Source: an uncultured Selenomonas sp.
GTDB lineage: Bacteria > Bacillota > Negativicutes > Selenomonadales > Selenomonadaceae
Assembly (NCBI GenBank): GCA_947167105.1
Contig: CAMVGU010000006.1
Location: 50,795-114,794 of the forward strand
DNA: 64,000 bases
Direction: 5' to 3'
The first letter of the stretch is position 1; every line of letters begins with the position of its first letter. Shown one piece after another: positions 36,089 through 45,084 of the stretch. A program made the translations under genes and the position numbers. The notes under the pieces were generated by a model, which saw only the letters and a list, made by a program, of their open reading frames with translations, made no database searches and was not told the DNA's origin.

Positions 36089-36568
36089 TCAGCCCACATC
36101 ATACTTGCGGGAAACCGCCATGCAGTGATACAGAAATTCCCTGGCAGAGGGGAAGCTATTTATATCGCCTATTTCCTCAAACACCCGCATATCCGCGATC
36201 TCCCCGTGAGTCCTGGCAAAGACCCTGGCATCTATCTCCATGGGGGAAAAGAGATACCAGTTGCGATCCCTGGTCAGGCTGCGGCAGCGGCGGATGTAGG
36301 AAGGCTCCAGCATGGTGTACTGCATGATGTGCCGGAATTCATGGTAGACTGACCACTCCACATCCTCAAAGGAGTCATGCTGCCCCAGGTCGATGAGGAT
36401 GCCGCGGCTCCCGTCCTCCAAATCATAGGCGTAGGCTTTCTGCCCCCGCCGCCCCGTGGCGCCGAAGTCCACATGAGGGGGCAGAGCTACGGAGAACCGT
36501 GCGGACAGCTCCTGCAGCAGGGCCTTGGCACGCTGCCGCCAGAACCATTCCCTGACAGAGTCCAGCAT
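36089..36568 (-). CDS. HExxH metallopeptidase-like protein
   Basis: 159 residues. A YHEFRHIMQY motif (HExxH) gives two zinc-binding His and the catalytic Glu; EIDARVFA about 30 residues later could supply the third ligand (Glu or Asp), as in ImmA/IrrE- or SprT-like minimal peptidases. No signal peptide. Not otherwise recognised. It begins 12 bases after the glyA stop and ends at a strong terminator, so it is probably co-transcribed with glyA. I see no clear ribosome binding site before its ATG. Confidence 0.55.
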   Translation of the reverse strand: MLDSVREWFWRQRAKALLQELSARFSVALPPHVDFGATGRRGQKAYAYDLEDGSRGILIDLGQHDSFEDVEWSVYHEFRHIMQYTMLEPSYIRRCRSLTRDRNWYLFSPMEIDARVFARTHGEIADMRVFEEIGDINSFPSAREFLYHCMAVSRKYDVG

Positions 36569-36580
36569 GAGCGGCCCGGC

Positions 36581-37828
36581 TCACTCATACAGGGGGTATT
36601 TCTCGCAGAGCTTGGCCACCCGGGCACGGGCCTGCTCTTTGGCCTCTCCGTCTTCCGGCGCGTCCAGCACCAGGGCAATGACATCTGCAACCTCCCGCAT
36701 ATCCTCCTCCAGGAAGCCCCGGGTGGTAAGGGCGGGACTGCCCAGGCGGATGCCGCTGGTGATAAAGGGAGAGCGGGGTTCAAAGGGAATGGTGTTGCGG
36801 TTGGCGGTGATATTGACTTCATCCAGCAGGGTCTGGGCTTCCTTGCCGGTGATGTTCTTGTTGGTGAGATCCACCAGCATCAGATGGTTGTCCGTGCCGC
36901 CGGAAACAATGCGGTAATCCTTCTTTTGCAGCTCGTCTGCGAGCACAGCCGCATTCTTCACTACTTGGCGGGCATATTCCTTGAATTCCGGCCGCAGGGC
37001 CTCCCCCAGGGCCACGGCCTTGGCTGCGATGACGTGCATCAGGGGGCCGCCCTGGATGCCGGGGAAGACCGCCTTGTTGAACTGCTTGCCAAACTCCGGG
37101 TCTTTGCAGAGAATCATGCCGCCCCTGGGGCCCCGCAGGGTCTTGTGGGTGGTGGTAGTCACCACATCGGCGTAAGGAATGGGGCTGGGATGTACGCCTG
37201 CCGCCACCAGCCCCGCGATATGGGCGATATCCACCATGAGATAGGCCCCGACCCCGTGGGCAATTTCCGCCAGGCGGGGGAAGTCCAGGGTGCGGGAGTA
37301 GGCGGAAGCCCCTGCCAGGATAAGCTTGGGCTGCACTTCCCTGGCCTGCTTTTCCAGGGCATCGTAGTCAATGCGCTCGGTTTCCTTATCCACGCCGTAG
37401 GGCACGACATGGAAGTATTTGCCGCTCATATTGACAGGGGAACCGTGGGAGAGATGCCCGCCGTCTGTGAGGTTCATGCCCATATAGGTATCGCCCGGCT
37501 GCATCAGCGCGAAGAACACCGCCATATTGGCCTGGGCACCGGAATGGGGCTGCACATTGGCATAGCCTGCGCCGAAAAGTTCCTTGGCACGGTCAATGGC
37601 AAGCTGCTCTGCCTCGTCCACAAACTCGCAGCCGCCGTAATAGCGCTTGCCGGGGTAGCCCTCGGCGTACTTGTTGGTCAGTACGCTGCCCTGGGCTTCC
37701 ATGACAGCGCGGCTGACGATGTTCTCGGACGCGATGAGCTCCAGCTTGGTCTGCTGGCGGCCCAGCTCCCGTCCGATGATGGCGGAAACAGCGGCGTCAG
37801 AGTCAGAGAGTTTTGTCATCAGGCTCAT
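36581..37828 (-). CDS. glyA: serine hydroxymethyltransferase
   Basis: 415 residues, full length. Family landmarks: [46 protein letters not shown], and the PLP-lysine in [16 protein letters not shown]. It interconverts serine and glycine with transfer of a one-carbon unit to tetrahydrofolate. GGAGGTCAT precedes the ATG. Confidence 0.97.
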   Translation of the reverse strand: MSLMTKLSDSDAAVSAIIGRELGRQQTKLELIASENIVSRAVMEAQGSVLTNKYAEGYPGKRYYGGCEFVDEAEQLAIDRAKELFGAGYANVQPHSGAQANMAVFFALMQPGDTYMGMNLTDGGHLSHGSPVNMSGKYFHVVPYGVDKETERIDYDALEKQAREVQPKLILAGASAYSRTLDFPRLAEIAHGVGAYLMVDIAHIAGLVAAGVHPSPIPYADVVTTTTHKTLRGPRGGMILCKDPEFGKQFNKAVFPGIQGGPLMHVIAAKAVALGEALRPEFKEYARQVVKNAAVLADELQKKDYRIVSGGTDNHLMLVDLTNKNITGKEAQTLLDEVNITANRNTIPFEPRSPFITSGIRLGSPALTTRGFLEEDMREVADVIALVLDAPEDGEAKEQARARVAKLCEKYPLYE

Positions 37829-37873
37829 ATGGGTATGACCTCCTTGATAATTGAAAGAAACTTATGCGAGGAT

Positions 37874-37924
37874 TATCCCCCCACCACCGCTTACGCGGTC
37901 CCCCGCCCCCTTGGGGGGCGGACT
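37874..37924 (-). repeat. GC-rich palindromic repeat, short copy
   Basis: CCCCCCACCACCGCTTACGC, GGTCCCCCGCCCCCTTGG and a closing GGGGCGGAC. Same family and orientation as 19593-19648. It lies between glyA and rpiB; its C/G-rich hairpin followed by TTTTTAG could also serve as a terminator. Confidence 0.6.
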
Positions 37925-37933
37925 TTTTAGGGG

Positions 37934-38377
37934 TTATTGCTTATCCTGCAAGGCCATGATTTTGTTCACCCGGCGCTCGTGGCGGCCCCCCTGGAATTCT
38001 TCCCTGACCCAGACACGCACAATTTCTCCGGCAGGGCCGAAGCCTGTCACGCGGCCACCCAGGGCCAGCACGTTGGCGTTATTGTGGGCTCGGGACATGC
38101 GGGCGCTGTAGACGTCATTGCAGAGAGCGCAGCGGATGCCGTCAATTTTGTTGGCGGCGATGGAGATGCCGATGCCGGTGCCGCAGAGCACGATGCCACG
38201 GTCAGATTCGCCGCTTACGACATCTGCGCAGACCTTTTCCGCAATATCCGGGTAGTCCACGGATTCGGTGCCAAAGGTGCCCACATCCTTGACCTCAACG
38301 CCCAGCTCTTTCAGTACCATTTTGACTTCTTCCTTCAGCGCTACTGCGCCGTGATCGCTGCCAACCGTTATTTTCAT
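37934..38377 (-). CDS. rpiB: ribose-5-phosphate isomerase B
   Basis: 147 residues, typical length. Motifs: VGSDHGAVALKEEV, VDYPDIAEKVC, GIVLCGTGIGISIAANKIDGIRCAL with the catalytic Cys, and RAHNNANVLALGGR. It interconverts ribose 5-phosphate and ribulose 5-phosphate. Commonly placed next to glyA in Firmicutes, as here. Confidence 0.95.
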   Translation of the reverse strand: MKITVGSDHGAVALKEEVKMVLKELGVEVKDVGTFGTESVDYPDIAEKVCADVVSGESDRGIVLCGTGIGISIAANKIDGIRCALCNDVYSARMSRAHNNANVLALGGRVTGFGPAGEIVRVWVREEFQGGRHERRVNKIMALQDKQ

Positions 38378-38483
38378 AGGGTGGTGCTCCTTTCTGCTTT
38401 GCCTAAAACTTCTACGCCTAACATTTTACCACAGGCAGATGTTTTAGCAAGTGAGAAAATTCCCGCCAGCGGTGGGGGGGAGC

Positions 38484-40166
38484 TCAGTTGCTCCCTTGCA
38501 GGCTGGCCGGTTGCCTGTGGCCCAGCAGCTCGCTGCCGCAGTGCTTTACCACCTGCACAGCCAGGGTCATCAGGGCCAGAGCCAGCACAAGCTGCAAGCC
38601 GTCCACCATCAGGACGAAGCTGCCGTCGCCGAGCTTTGCCACAATGTTCGTAACGGAGAGCACCAGGGCGCTCATAGTCACCAGGAACATGAAGCACATG
38701 GGCAGGTAAAGCATCCAGCCCTGACGGCCTGTGGTTCTCAGGAAGACCGCCAGGGAAATGAGCACCAGGGACGCCAGGAGCTGATTGGCCGCGCCGAAAA
38801 GGGGCCAGATGCTCATGTAGCCAGCCAGGCACAGCCCGTAGGAGAGTACCAGCGTCACTACAGTGGAAAAATACTTGTTCATGCAGAGGGACTGGAAGGA
38901 GCTGGCCTGCTCTCCTGCGCCGGGGGTGAAGATTTCCTGGAAGGACATGCGGCCTATGCGGGCCACGGAGTCTATGGTGGTCATGGCCAGGGCCGACACG
39001 CACATGGTAATGACGCAGGCGGAGATTTCCGCAGGCAGGCCGAACATCTGGAAGAAGCCGCTGACGGCACCGGCAAAGATCTGGAAGGGGGTGCCGGCAG
39101 GAAGTTGTCCTCCCGTCGCCGTTGCGCAGGCAATGACCAGGGCCACCACACCCAGCAGGGACTCCACCAGCATGGCGCCGTAACCCACGGGAAGCATATC
39201 CTTTTCATTCTCTATGGCCTTGGAAGAAGTGCCGGAGGAAACCAGGGAATGGAAGCCTGAGACCGCGCCGCAGGCAATAGTAATGAAAAGAATGGGGAAT
39301 AGGGAATGGCCCTGCACCGTAAAGCCCACGAAGGCGGGCATCTGCAGCACAGGATTTGCCACCAGGACGCCGATGACACCTCCCGCCACCATGCCCAGCA
39401 GCAAAAAAGAGCTCAGATAATCACGGGGCTCCATCAAAAGCCACATGGGCAGCACCGAGGCAATGAAGCAGTAGCCGAAGGTAACATAGCGCCAGACCTG
39501 GGCATCGAAATACAGGGGGAAAGCCATGCCTGCCGCAAACATCCCGATAACCAAAATAAGGGCGACTAAAAGCTTTACCGCGCCGGAGGGCTGGAACTTG
39601 CGGATAAAAACACCGAAGCCCATGGCTACAAATATATAAAGCATGGAAATGGAGGCAGCCTGTGCCCCTGCCACGTTCACCGTGCCGTCCTTCAGCATCC
39701 CCGCGAAAGTGCCGGATACGATGTCCGCAAAGGCTGCAATCACCAGCAAGGTAAAGAGCCAGCAGAACAGCAGGAAAAGCCTGCGCCCCGTTGTGCCCAC
39801 ATACTCCTCGATGAGCATGCCCATGGACTTGCCCTTGTTCTTCACGGAAGCGTAGAGGGCCGTGAAATCCTGCACCGCCCCGAAGAACACGCCTCCCACC
39901 AGCAGCCAGAGCAGGGCAGGCGCCCAGCCGAACATGGCGGCGATTATGGGGCCGGTAACAGGGCCGGCTCCAGTGATGGAGGAGAACTGATGGGCAAACA
40001 CCGTAAAGCGGGAAGCCGGGGCATAGTCCCCGCCGTCCTCCAGCGCCACCGCCGGCGTCTTAGCTTTGGGGTCGATGCCCCAGCTCCTGGCAAGCCAGCG
40101 CCCGTAAAAGAGATAAGCACAGGCAAAGACCACCATAGCGAGACCAACTAATGTCAAGCCATTCAT
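38484..40166 (-). CDS. cstA: carbon starvation protein A / peptide-pyruvate transporter
   Basis: 560 residues with many membrane helices. Family landmarks: FYGRWLARSWGID, the conserved HQFSSITGAGPVTGPIIAAMFGW split over two helices, FGAVQDFTALYASVKNKG, and FHSLVSSGTSSKAIENEKD. CstA-family proteins carry peptides or pyruvate across the inner membrane and are induced when carbon runs low. It has a strong promoter upstream. The substrate in this organism is unknown. Confidence 0.93.
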   Translation of the reverse strand: MNGLTLVGLAMVVFACAYLFYGRWLARSWGIDPKAKTPAVALEDGGDYAPASRFTVFAHQFSSITGAGPVTGPIIAAMFGWAPALLWLLVGGVFFGAVQDFTALYASVKNKGKSMGMLIEEYVGTTGRRLFLLFCWLFTLLVIAAFADIVSGTFAGMLKDGTVNVAGAQAASISMLYIFVAMGFGVFIRKFQPSGAVKLLVALILVIGMFAAGMAFPLYFDAQVWRYVTFGYCFIASVLPMWLLMEPRDYLSSFLLLGMVAGGVIGVLVANPVLQMPAFVGFTVQGHSLFPILFITIACGAVSGFHSLVSSGTSSKAIENEKDMLPVGYGAMLVESLLGVVALVIACATATGGQLPAGTPFQIFAGAVSGFFQMFGLPAEISACVITMCVSALAMTTIDSVARIGRMSFQEIFTPGAGEQASSFQSLCMNKYFSTVVTLVLSYGLCLAGYMSIWPLFGAANQLLASLVLISLAVFLRTTGRQGWMLYLPMCFMFLVTMSALVLSVTNIVAKLGDGSFVLMVDGLQLVLALALMTLAVQVVKHCGSELLGHRQPASLQGSN

Positions 40167-40222
40167 ACTAAAGCCTTCCTTCTGAAAAATACACTGTATA
40201 AGGACATTTATTTTACTGGTGT

Positions 40223-40251
40223 ATAATAGCGCTTTGCAAATATAATGTCAA
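40223..40251 (-). promoter_or_regulatory. promoter of cstA
   Basis: On the minus strand a perfect TTGACA (40251-40246), 17-base spacer, TATTAT (40228-40223). Predicted start near 40216, about 50 bases before the gene. Confidence 0.75.
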
Positions 40252-40391
40252 CCTGTAAACCACAAGAAGTACTTTTCAGAAGTTTTACAGTAAAATAATT
40301 TTTTCTTTTTTTTACCGCGCCGCTATTATACAATAGTACGAAGAAAGAATTTCACAGCGATGATTTGCAGAAAGGGCCGGGAGGAATGGAT

Positions 40392-41468
40392 ATGGGGGAA
40401 AACACTTATGTCTCAGGCATCGAGCATGTGGGCTTGTCAGAGGATGGGCAGCGGGTCAGGATATTGGATCAGACCCGGCTGCCGAACCGGGAGGTCTATA
40501 AGGAAGTGGGCACGGCTGAGGAATGTTATACCGCCATCAAAAGGCTGGAGGTGCGCGGCGCCCCCTGCATCGGCATCTTCGCGGGCTATGCCATGTATGT
40601 GATAGCCCGGCAGGTGAAGGCGGACAGCCTGATGGACTGGGCCGGAAAGGTGCGGGAGGAGGGCAGCAGGCTGAAATCCGCCCGGCCCACGGCGGTGAAT
40701 TTGAGCTGGGCCGTGGAGCGGGTACTGGCGGCCATGGACAGCAGGCTGGCCGGAGGACGGGAGGCGGCCCTCTACGCCATGAAGACGGAGAGCCTGGCCA
40801 TCCATGAGGAAGATATAGGTATGTGCAAGCGGATTGCCGAATACGGCCTGGAGCTTGTCAAGGCGGGGGATGGCATCCTGACCCACTGCAACGCCGGCCC
40901 TTTGGCGACCTCCCTGTATGGCACGGCCCTGGGGCCGATTCTTTTGGGGCAGGAGCGGGGAGTGCACTTCCGCGTCTTTGCCGATGAAACCCGCCCCCTG
41001 CTGCAGGGGGCGCGGCTGACCAGTTATGAGCTGGTGAGGGCGGGGGTGGATGTCACCCTGATCTGCGACAATATGGCCTCCATGGTGATGAAGAACGGCT
41101 GGGTGCAGGCCTGCTTTGTGGGCTGCGACCGGGTGGCGGCCAACGGGGATTTCGCCAACAAGATCGGCACCTCCGGCGTGGCCATCCTGGCCAGGCATTA
41201 CCATATCCCCTTTTACACCCTGGGGCCTGCTTCGACTATAGATATGGACTGCCCCACCGGGGCGGATATCAAGATCGAGCTGCGGGAGCCGGAGGAAATC
41301 AAGAACATGTGGTACAAGGAGCCCATGGCCCTGCCGGAGGTGAAATGTTTCAATCCCGCCTTTGATGTCACCGACCATGAGCTGGTGACGGCCATCGTCA
41401 CGGACAGAGGCATAGTCTATCCCCCCTTCAAGGAAAATCTGCAGCGGCTCTTTGCAAAACAGGACTGA
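40392..41468 (+). CDS. mtnA: methylthioribose-1-phosphate isomerase
   Basis: 358 residues. Motifs of the MtnA/eIF2B-like family: [39 protein letters not shown] with the catalytic Cys, and [20 protein letters not shown] with the catalytic Asp. It isomerises 5-methylthioribose 1-phosphate in methionine salvage. GGGAGG at 40379-40384 is one base from ATG 40386 but 7 bases from ATG 40392, so the latter is chosen. No other salvage genes are in the window. Confidence 0.93.
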   Translation: MGENTYVSGIEHVGLSEDGQRVRILDQTRLPNREVYKEVGTAEECYTAIKRLEVRGAPCIGIFAGYAMYVIARQVKADSLMDWAGKVREEGSRLKSARPTAVNLSWAVERVLAAMDSRLAGGREAALYAMKTESLAIHEEDIGMCKRIAEYGLELVKAGDGILTHCNAGPLATSLYGTALGPILLGQERGVHFRVFADETRPLLQGARLTSYELVRAGVDVTLICDNMASMVMKNGWVQACFVGCDRVAANGDFANKIGTSGVAILARHYHIPFYTLGPASTIDMDCPTGADIKIELREPEEIKNMWYKEPMALPEVKCFNPAFDVTDHELVTAIVTDRGIVYPPFKENLQRLFAKQD

Positions 41469-41556
41469 GTTGTTTGCCGCAAGTTGCAAAATTTCTGGCT
41501 TGCAAAAACAATTACTTTATGTTATGATAACCAAAGTGAATTGTATATATCAGTGA

Positions 41557-41705
41557 ATCAGGTGTCGTAGACTTAATAGGGAATCCGGTACAAGCCGGAG
41601 CGGTCCCGCCACTGTAACAGCGAGCAAGCTGCAATTATGTCACTGGGGCTCATGCCCTGGGAAGGCGCAGCAAGCCATGACCTGGAGCCAGGAGAACTGC
41701 CTGAT
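41557..41705 (+). ncRNA. cobalamin riboswitch
   Basis: P1 is ATCAGG/CCTGAT. Inside are the class landmarks: TTAATAGGGAATCCGGT, then GAGCGGTCCCGCCACTGTA, CACTGGG...CTGGGAAGG and the B12 box GACCTGGAGCCAGGAGA. Located in the 512-base gap before the cobaltochelatase gene. Two hairpins follow (41798-41832 and 41926-41956), the second right before the gene's ribosome binding site, so control by transcription termination is likely. Confidence 0.93.
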
Positions 41706-41797
41706 TGACAATCGCCGCTTGACCTGCGAGTGATGGGGATGGGGATTTCAGATACGACCTGGCCATACCAGGCGCCATGGAACTGAATGTCCTATAG

Positions 41798-41836
41798 GAG
41801 AGTCCTCTTGCATGCAGGCAGGAGGGCTCTTGCTTT
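41798..41836 (+). terminator. possible first attenuator hairpin
   Basis: AGAGTCCTC (41799-41807) pairs with GAGGGCTCT (41822-41830) with one G-T pair, then TTGCTTT. The T-run is weak, so it may be a partial terminator or an anti-terminator element. Confidence 0.4.
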
Positions 41837-41925
41837 GTCAGAAGGTTTCCCAAGGCCCCTTGACTGTGGGGCCGAGGGGGAGCATTGCTCATATATTTCA
41901 TTCAGTTCTATGGCCGGTGCTGGCC

Positions 41926-41956
41926 ACCCCGGCAGATAAATGCCGGGTATTTTTTT
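41926..41956 (+). terminator. riboswitch-controlled terminator before cbiK
   Basis: ACCCCGGCA (41926-41934), loop GATAAA, TGCCGGGT (41941-41948), then seven T within 41949-41956. Only 25 bases lie between it and the cbiK start, so it fits the off-switch of the B12 riboswitch. Confidence 0.8.
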
Positions 41957-41980
41957 GCAAGGGTATTGGAGGTAGTTGTA

Positions 41981-43030
41981 ATGAAGAAATGGCAGAAGAT
42001 GTTGATTGCGTCCCTGGCCTGCACGGCAGCTTTCGGTCTGGCCCAGCCGGGAGCCGAGGCGGCCTATCAGCTGAACCCGGAAGTGAAGACGGCAACGCCG
42101 GCCCTCCTGACGGCAGCCCAGATTGGCGTGCTGAGGCATGAGACGGTGGAACTGCAGAATCTGGCCAATAAGGATGCCATCGTGGTTATGAGCTTTGGCA
42201 CCACCTTCAAGGATACCAGGGAGAAGACCATCGAGGCCACGGTCAAGGCCATCCAGGCTAAATTCCCTGGGGTGAAGGTGGTGACGGCCTTTACTTCCCA
42301 TATCATTATCGACCGCATCAAGAAGAATGAGGGCATCAGCTATCCGACCCCGGAGGAGGCCCTGGCCCAGCTGAGGGCCGAAGGCTATACCCGTGTCGCC
42401 CTGACCAGTCTGGATGTGATTCCCGGCATGGAGTACGGCTATAATACCGCCGTGTTCCATAATTGCAAGGAAGGCTTCAAGAAGATGACCTGCAGCACCC
42501 CCCTGATGTACTGGCAGGGCCAGGAAGACCAGGCGGATGATGTGGAGGAGTTCATCAAGGCCATCAAGACCCAACTGCCGAAGATGGGCAAGGAGGACGC
42601 TGTGCTGCTGCTGGCCCACGGCACGCCCCATATGTCCAATGCCTATTACTCCGTCATCCAGGCCAAGCTGGATGAGGCGGGCATGAAGAATGTCTTTGTC
42701 TACACGGTGGAGGGCTGGCCGAATCTGGAAACCGTCCTGCCGAAGCTGAAAAAGAACGGCGTCAAGCATGTTACCCTGATGCCGATTATGATGGTTGCCG
42801 GTGATCATGCCACTAACGATATGGCAGGAAACGAGCCGGATTCCCATAAGTCCATCCTGGAAAAGGAGGGCTTCAAGGTGGATGCCTACCTCCACGGCCT
42901 GGGGGAGAACGCCAAAATCCGGGCTATGTATGTGGAGCGCGCAGAGGATGCCTGGAATGCCTTGCAGAGCGAGGACAAGGGCGAGCGGGCCAATGCCATG
43001 CACGACGATAAGGATGATTTTCGCAGCTAA
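41981..43030 (+). CDS. cbiK: exported anaerobic cobaltochelatase (CbiK type)
   Basis: 349 residues. An N-terminal signal peptide (KKWQKMLIASLACTAAFGLA, cleavage after GAEA) is followed by a CbiK fold: VVMSFGTTFKDTREKTIEA, FTSHIIIDRIKKNEG, LLLAHGTPHMSNAYYSV and VTLMPIMMVAGDHATNDMAG, with the metal-binding His of AHGTPH and GDHA. CbiK inserts cobalt into sirohydrochlorin in the anaerobic B12 pathway; exported versions are known and may work in heme or metal uptake instead. Control by a B12 riboswitch supports a cobalt/B12 role. TTGGAGGTAG precedes ATG 41981. Confidence 0.9.
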   Translation: MKKWQKMLIASLACTAAFGLAQPGAEAAYQLNPEVKTATPALLTAAQIGVLRHETVELQNLANKDAIVVMSFGTTFKDTREKTIEATVKAIQAKFPGVKVVTAFTSHIIIDRIKKNEGISYPTPEEALAQLRAEGYTRVALTSLDVIPGMEYGYNTAVFHNCKEGFKKMTCSTPLMYWQGQEDQADDVEEFIKAIKTQLPKMGKEDAVLLLAHGTPHMSNAYYSVIQAKLDEAGMKNVFVYTVEGWPNLETVLPKLKKNGVKHVTLMPIMMVAGDHATNDMAGNEPDSHKSILEKEGFKVDAYLHGLGENAKIRAMYVERAEDAWNALQSEDKGERANAMHDDKDDFRS

Positions 43031-43064
43031 AAACTGATACTGATAGAAACGAGGCAGAATCTGT

Positions 43065-43096
43065 CCCCCGCCACTGCAGGCGGGGGATAATTTTTT
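43065..43096 (+). terminator. cbiK terminator, related to the structured repeat
   Basis: CCCCCGCC, loop ACTGCA, GGCGGGGG, then ATAATTTTTT. The stretch before it (ACGAGGCAGAATCTGTC) matches the 5' end of the structured repeat at 35909/55359 (ACGAGGCAGAAGATGTC), so it may be a truncated copy used as terminator. Confidence 0.75.
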
Positions 43097-43169
43097 GCGA
43101 ATTTTTAGAGGAAACCTGGGGCCTGTTGTCGAATCTTAACAGGAAATACGCAGGCAGGAGGTGATTTTC

Positions 43170-43436
43170 ATGGTTGGTTCGCTGCACAAGGCGGTGGATA
43201 TCATGTTCAAGCCCTTTCAGTTTTCGGAGGAGGAGTACAGGGACGCCTGGCGTTATATCAAGGAGAGTTCCCTGTCCGATTTCTACAAGAGGTACTTTGA
43301 TTCGATGTACGCAGATTACGTCACTCCGCAAAAACGCCTGGACAGGTTCTCCATGACCGTGAATGAAAGGGTTACGCCGTCTTACATTGGGGTATTGAAT
43401 TCATTAGGCTATATCGGCAAAGATAAGGATAAATGA
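43170..43436 (+). CDS. small protein, unknown function
   Basis: 88 residues (begins VGSLHKAVDIMFKPFQFSEE after Met, ends YIGKDKDK). Soluble, mostly helical, rich in aromatic residues (YRDAWRYIKESSLSDFYKRY). Not recognised. AGGAGGTGA at 43156-43164 fits ATG 43170. It stands alone between cbiK and the symporter, followed by a terminator. Confidence 0.6.
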   Translation: MVGSLHKAVDIMFKPFQFSEEEYRDAWRYIKESSLSDFYKRYFDSMYADYVTPQKRLDRFSMTVNERVTPSYIGVLNSLGYIGKDKDK

Positions 43437-43466
43437 TGCCGAAGGGCAGATAGGAAAAAATGCCAG

Positions 43467-43490
43467 GGCGCCGCTGCGGCGGCGCCTTTT
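43467..43490 (+). terminator. terminator
   Basis: GGCGCCGC (43467-43474) pairs with GCGGCGCC (43479-43486), followed by TTTT. It ends the 88-residue gene. Confidence 0.65.
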
Positions 43491-43524
43491 GCGCGCCAGG
43501 ATTGTTATTCTCCGGCAAAAATGC

Positions 43525-43683
43525 TATACTCATTGACGAAAAAGCCTTCCCCTTGAGGGGAAGGTGTCAGCCGACAGGCTGACGGATGAGGTGTTTAGTA
43601 AAGCACAGTTTTCCACCTCATCCACCGCTGACGCGGTCCCCCTTCCCCTCAGGGGGAAGGCTTAAGTTAATGACATTGTATAA
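43525..43683. repeat. MITE-like repeat, long palindromic copy
   Basis: Starts TATACTCATTGACGAAAAAG and ends in an inverted version of the same end (about ATGACATTGTATA). Its arms AAGCCTTCCCCTTGAGGGGA and CCCCTCAGGGGGAAGGCTT, and GGATGAGGTG against CACCTCATCC, make a near-complete palindrome of about 159 bases around the middle. Same family as the copies at 47402 and 54079. Confidence 0.7.
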
Positions 43684-43706
43684 ATTACAGGGAAGGGGTT
43701 TTGTTT

Positions 43707-45074
43707 GTGGAGAGGGGATTTTCGACGCGGCTGGGGTTTATTCTGGTCTCGGCCGGTTGCGCCATCGGCCTGGGCAATGTCTGGCGCTTTCCGTTTATCA
43801 CCGGCATGTATGGAGGGGCCTCCTTTGTGCTGATTTATCTGGTCTTTCTGGCCATTTTGGGCCTGCCCATCATGGTAGCGGAGTTCGCGGTGGGGCGGGC
43901 CAGCGTACATTCGGCGGCGAAATCCTTCGATGTGTTGGAGCCGAAGGGCACGAAATGGCATCTCTATAAATACGGGGCTATCGCAGGGAATATCCTGCTG
44001 ATGATGTTCTATACAACCGTTGCCGGCTGGATGTTTTACTACATATACAAGATGGCGTCAGGCAGCTTTGCAGGGCTTTCCCCGGAGGAGGTGGGGGCGG
44101 TGTTCGGCGCCTTGCTCTCTGACCCTTTGACCATGGGAGGCTGGATGGCTTTCGTCATTATCCTGGCAGGCTCCATTTGCTATCTTGGGGTGAAGGAGGG
44201 GGTGGAGCGCATCACCAAGTATATGATGCTGTTCCTGCTGGCCCTGATGGTGGTGCTGGCGATAAATTCCCTGCTGCTCCCCGGCAGCGAAGTGGGCCTG
44301 AAATATTATCTGTATCCCGACTTCAATCGCCTGCTGGAGCACGGCCTTGCCGAGGTGATTTTCGCTGCCATGGGACAGGCGTTTTTCACTCTTTCCATCG
44401 GCATCGGCGCCCTGGCCATCTTCGGCAGCTACATTGGCAAGCGCAAGCGCCTGACGGGGGAGGCGGCCTGGGTCATCGGCCTGGATACCGTGGTGGCGCT
44501 GATGGCCGGCCTGATTATTTTCCCCGCTTGTTTTTCCTACGGTGTTTCCCCTGCCAGCGGCCCCAATCTTCTGTTTGTGGCCCTGCCCCAGGTCTTTGAC
44601 CATATGCCCGGGGGGACTCTCTGGGGAGCGCTGTTTTTCCTCTTTATGAGTTTTGCCTCCCTTTCGACGGTTATTGCGGTGTTTGAGAATCTGATCTGCT
44701 GTTTTCTGGAGCTTTTGAGGAAGGACAGGCGTATCATCATCCGCTGGGGCATCCCCCTGATGATTATTCTGTCCCTGCCCTGCGTGCTGGGCTTCAATCT
44801 GCTATCCGGGATTCAGCCCATGGGAGCTGGCTCCACGATTCTCGACCTGGAGGATTTTCTGGTCAGCAATAATGTGCTGCCCCTGGGCTCCCTGGTTTAT
44901 CTTTTGTTTTGCGTCAGCCGCTACGGCTGGGGCTGGGATAATTTCGTGGCTGAGGCCGATACAGGGGAGGGCATGGAATTTCCGAAATGGACCCGCTTTT
45001 ACTTGAATTACATCCTGCCGGCACTGGTGCTTTTGATTTTTGCCAACGGTTATTACGCGATGCTTAGCAAGTAA
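43707..45074 (+). CDS. sodium:amino-acid symporter, NSS/SNF family
   Basis: About 455 residues with 11-12 membrane helices. The first helix has the family signature SAGCAIGLGNVWRFPFITG, which forms the sodium and substrate sites; later landmarks are GLPIMVAEFAVGRAS and FFTLSIGIGALAIFGSY. Bacterial members take up amino acids with sodium. GGAAGGGG is 8 bases from GTG 43707 and 2 bases from TTG 43701, so GTG is preferred. The substrate is unknown. Confidence 0.93.
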   Translation: MERGFSTRLGFILVSAGCAIGLGNVWRFPFITGMYGGASFVLIYLVFLAILGLPIMVAEFAVGRASVHSAAKSFDVLEPKGTKWHLYKYGAIAGNILLMMFYTTVAGWMFYYIYKMASGSFAGLSPEEVGAVFGALLSDPLTMGGWMAFVIILAGSICYLGVKEGVERITKYMMLFLLALMVVLAINSLLLPGSEVGLKYYLYPDFNRLLEHGLAEVIFAAMGQAFFTLSIGIGALAIFGSYIGKRKRLTGEAAWVIGLDTVVALMAGLIIFPACFSYGVSPASGPNLLFVALPQVFDHMPGGTLWGALFFLFMSFASLSTVIAVFENLICCFLELLRKDRRIIIRWGIPLMIILSLPCVLGFNLLSGIQPMGAGSTILDLEDFLVSNNVLPLGSLVYLLFCVSRYGWGWDNFVAEADTGEGMEFPKWTRFYLNYILPALVLLIFANGYYAMLSK

Positions 45075-45084
45075 GGTGATTGCT

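Noticed and set aside
36377..37930. Long open frame (517 codons) opposite glyA
   Set aside because: Shadow of the GC-rich glyA gene; its translation is low in recognisable motifs and glyA is complete.
41792..43003. 403-codon frame opposite cbiK
   Set aside because: Shadow of cbiK and part of the riboswitch leader; no start signal.
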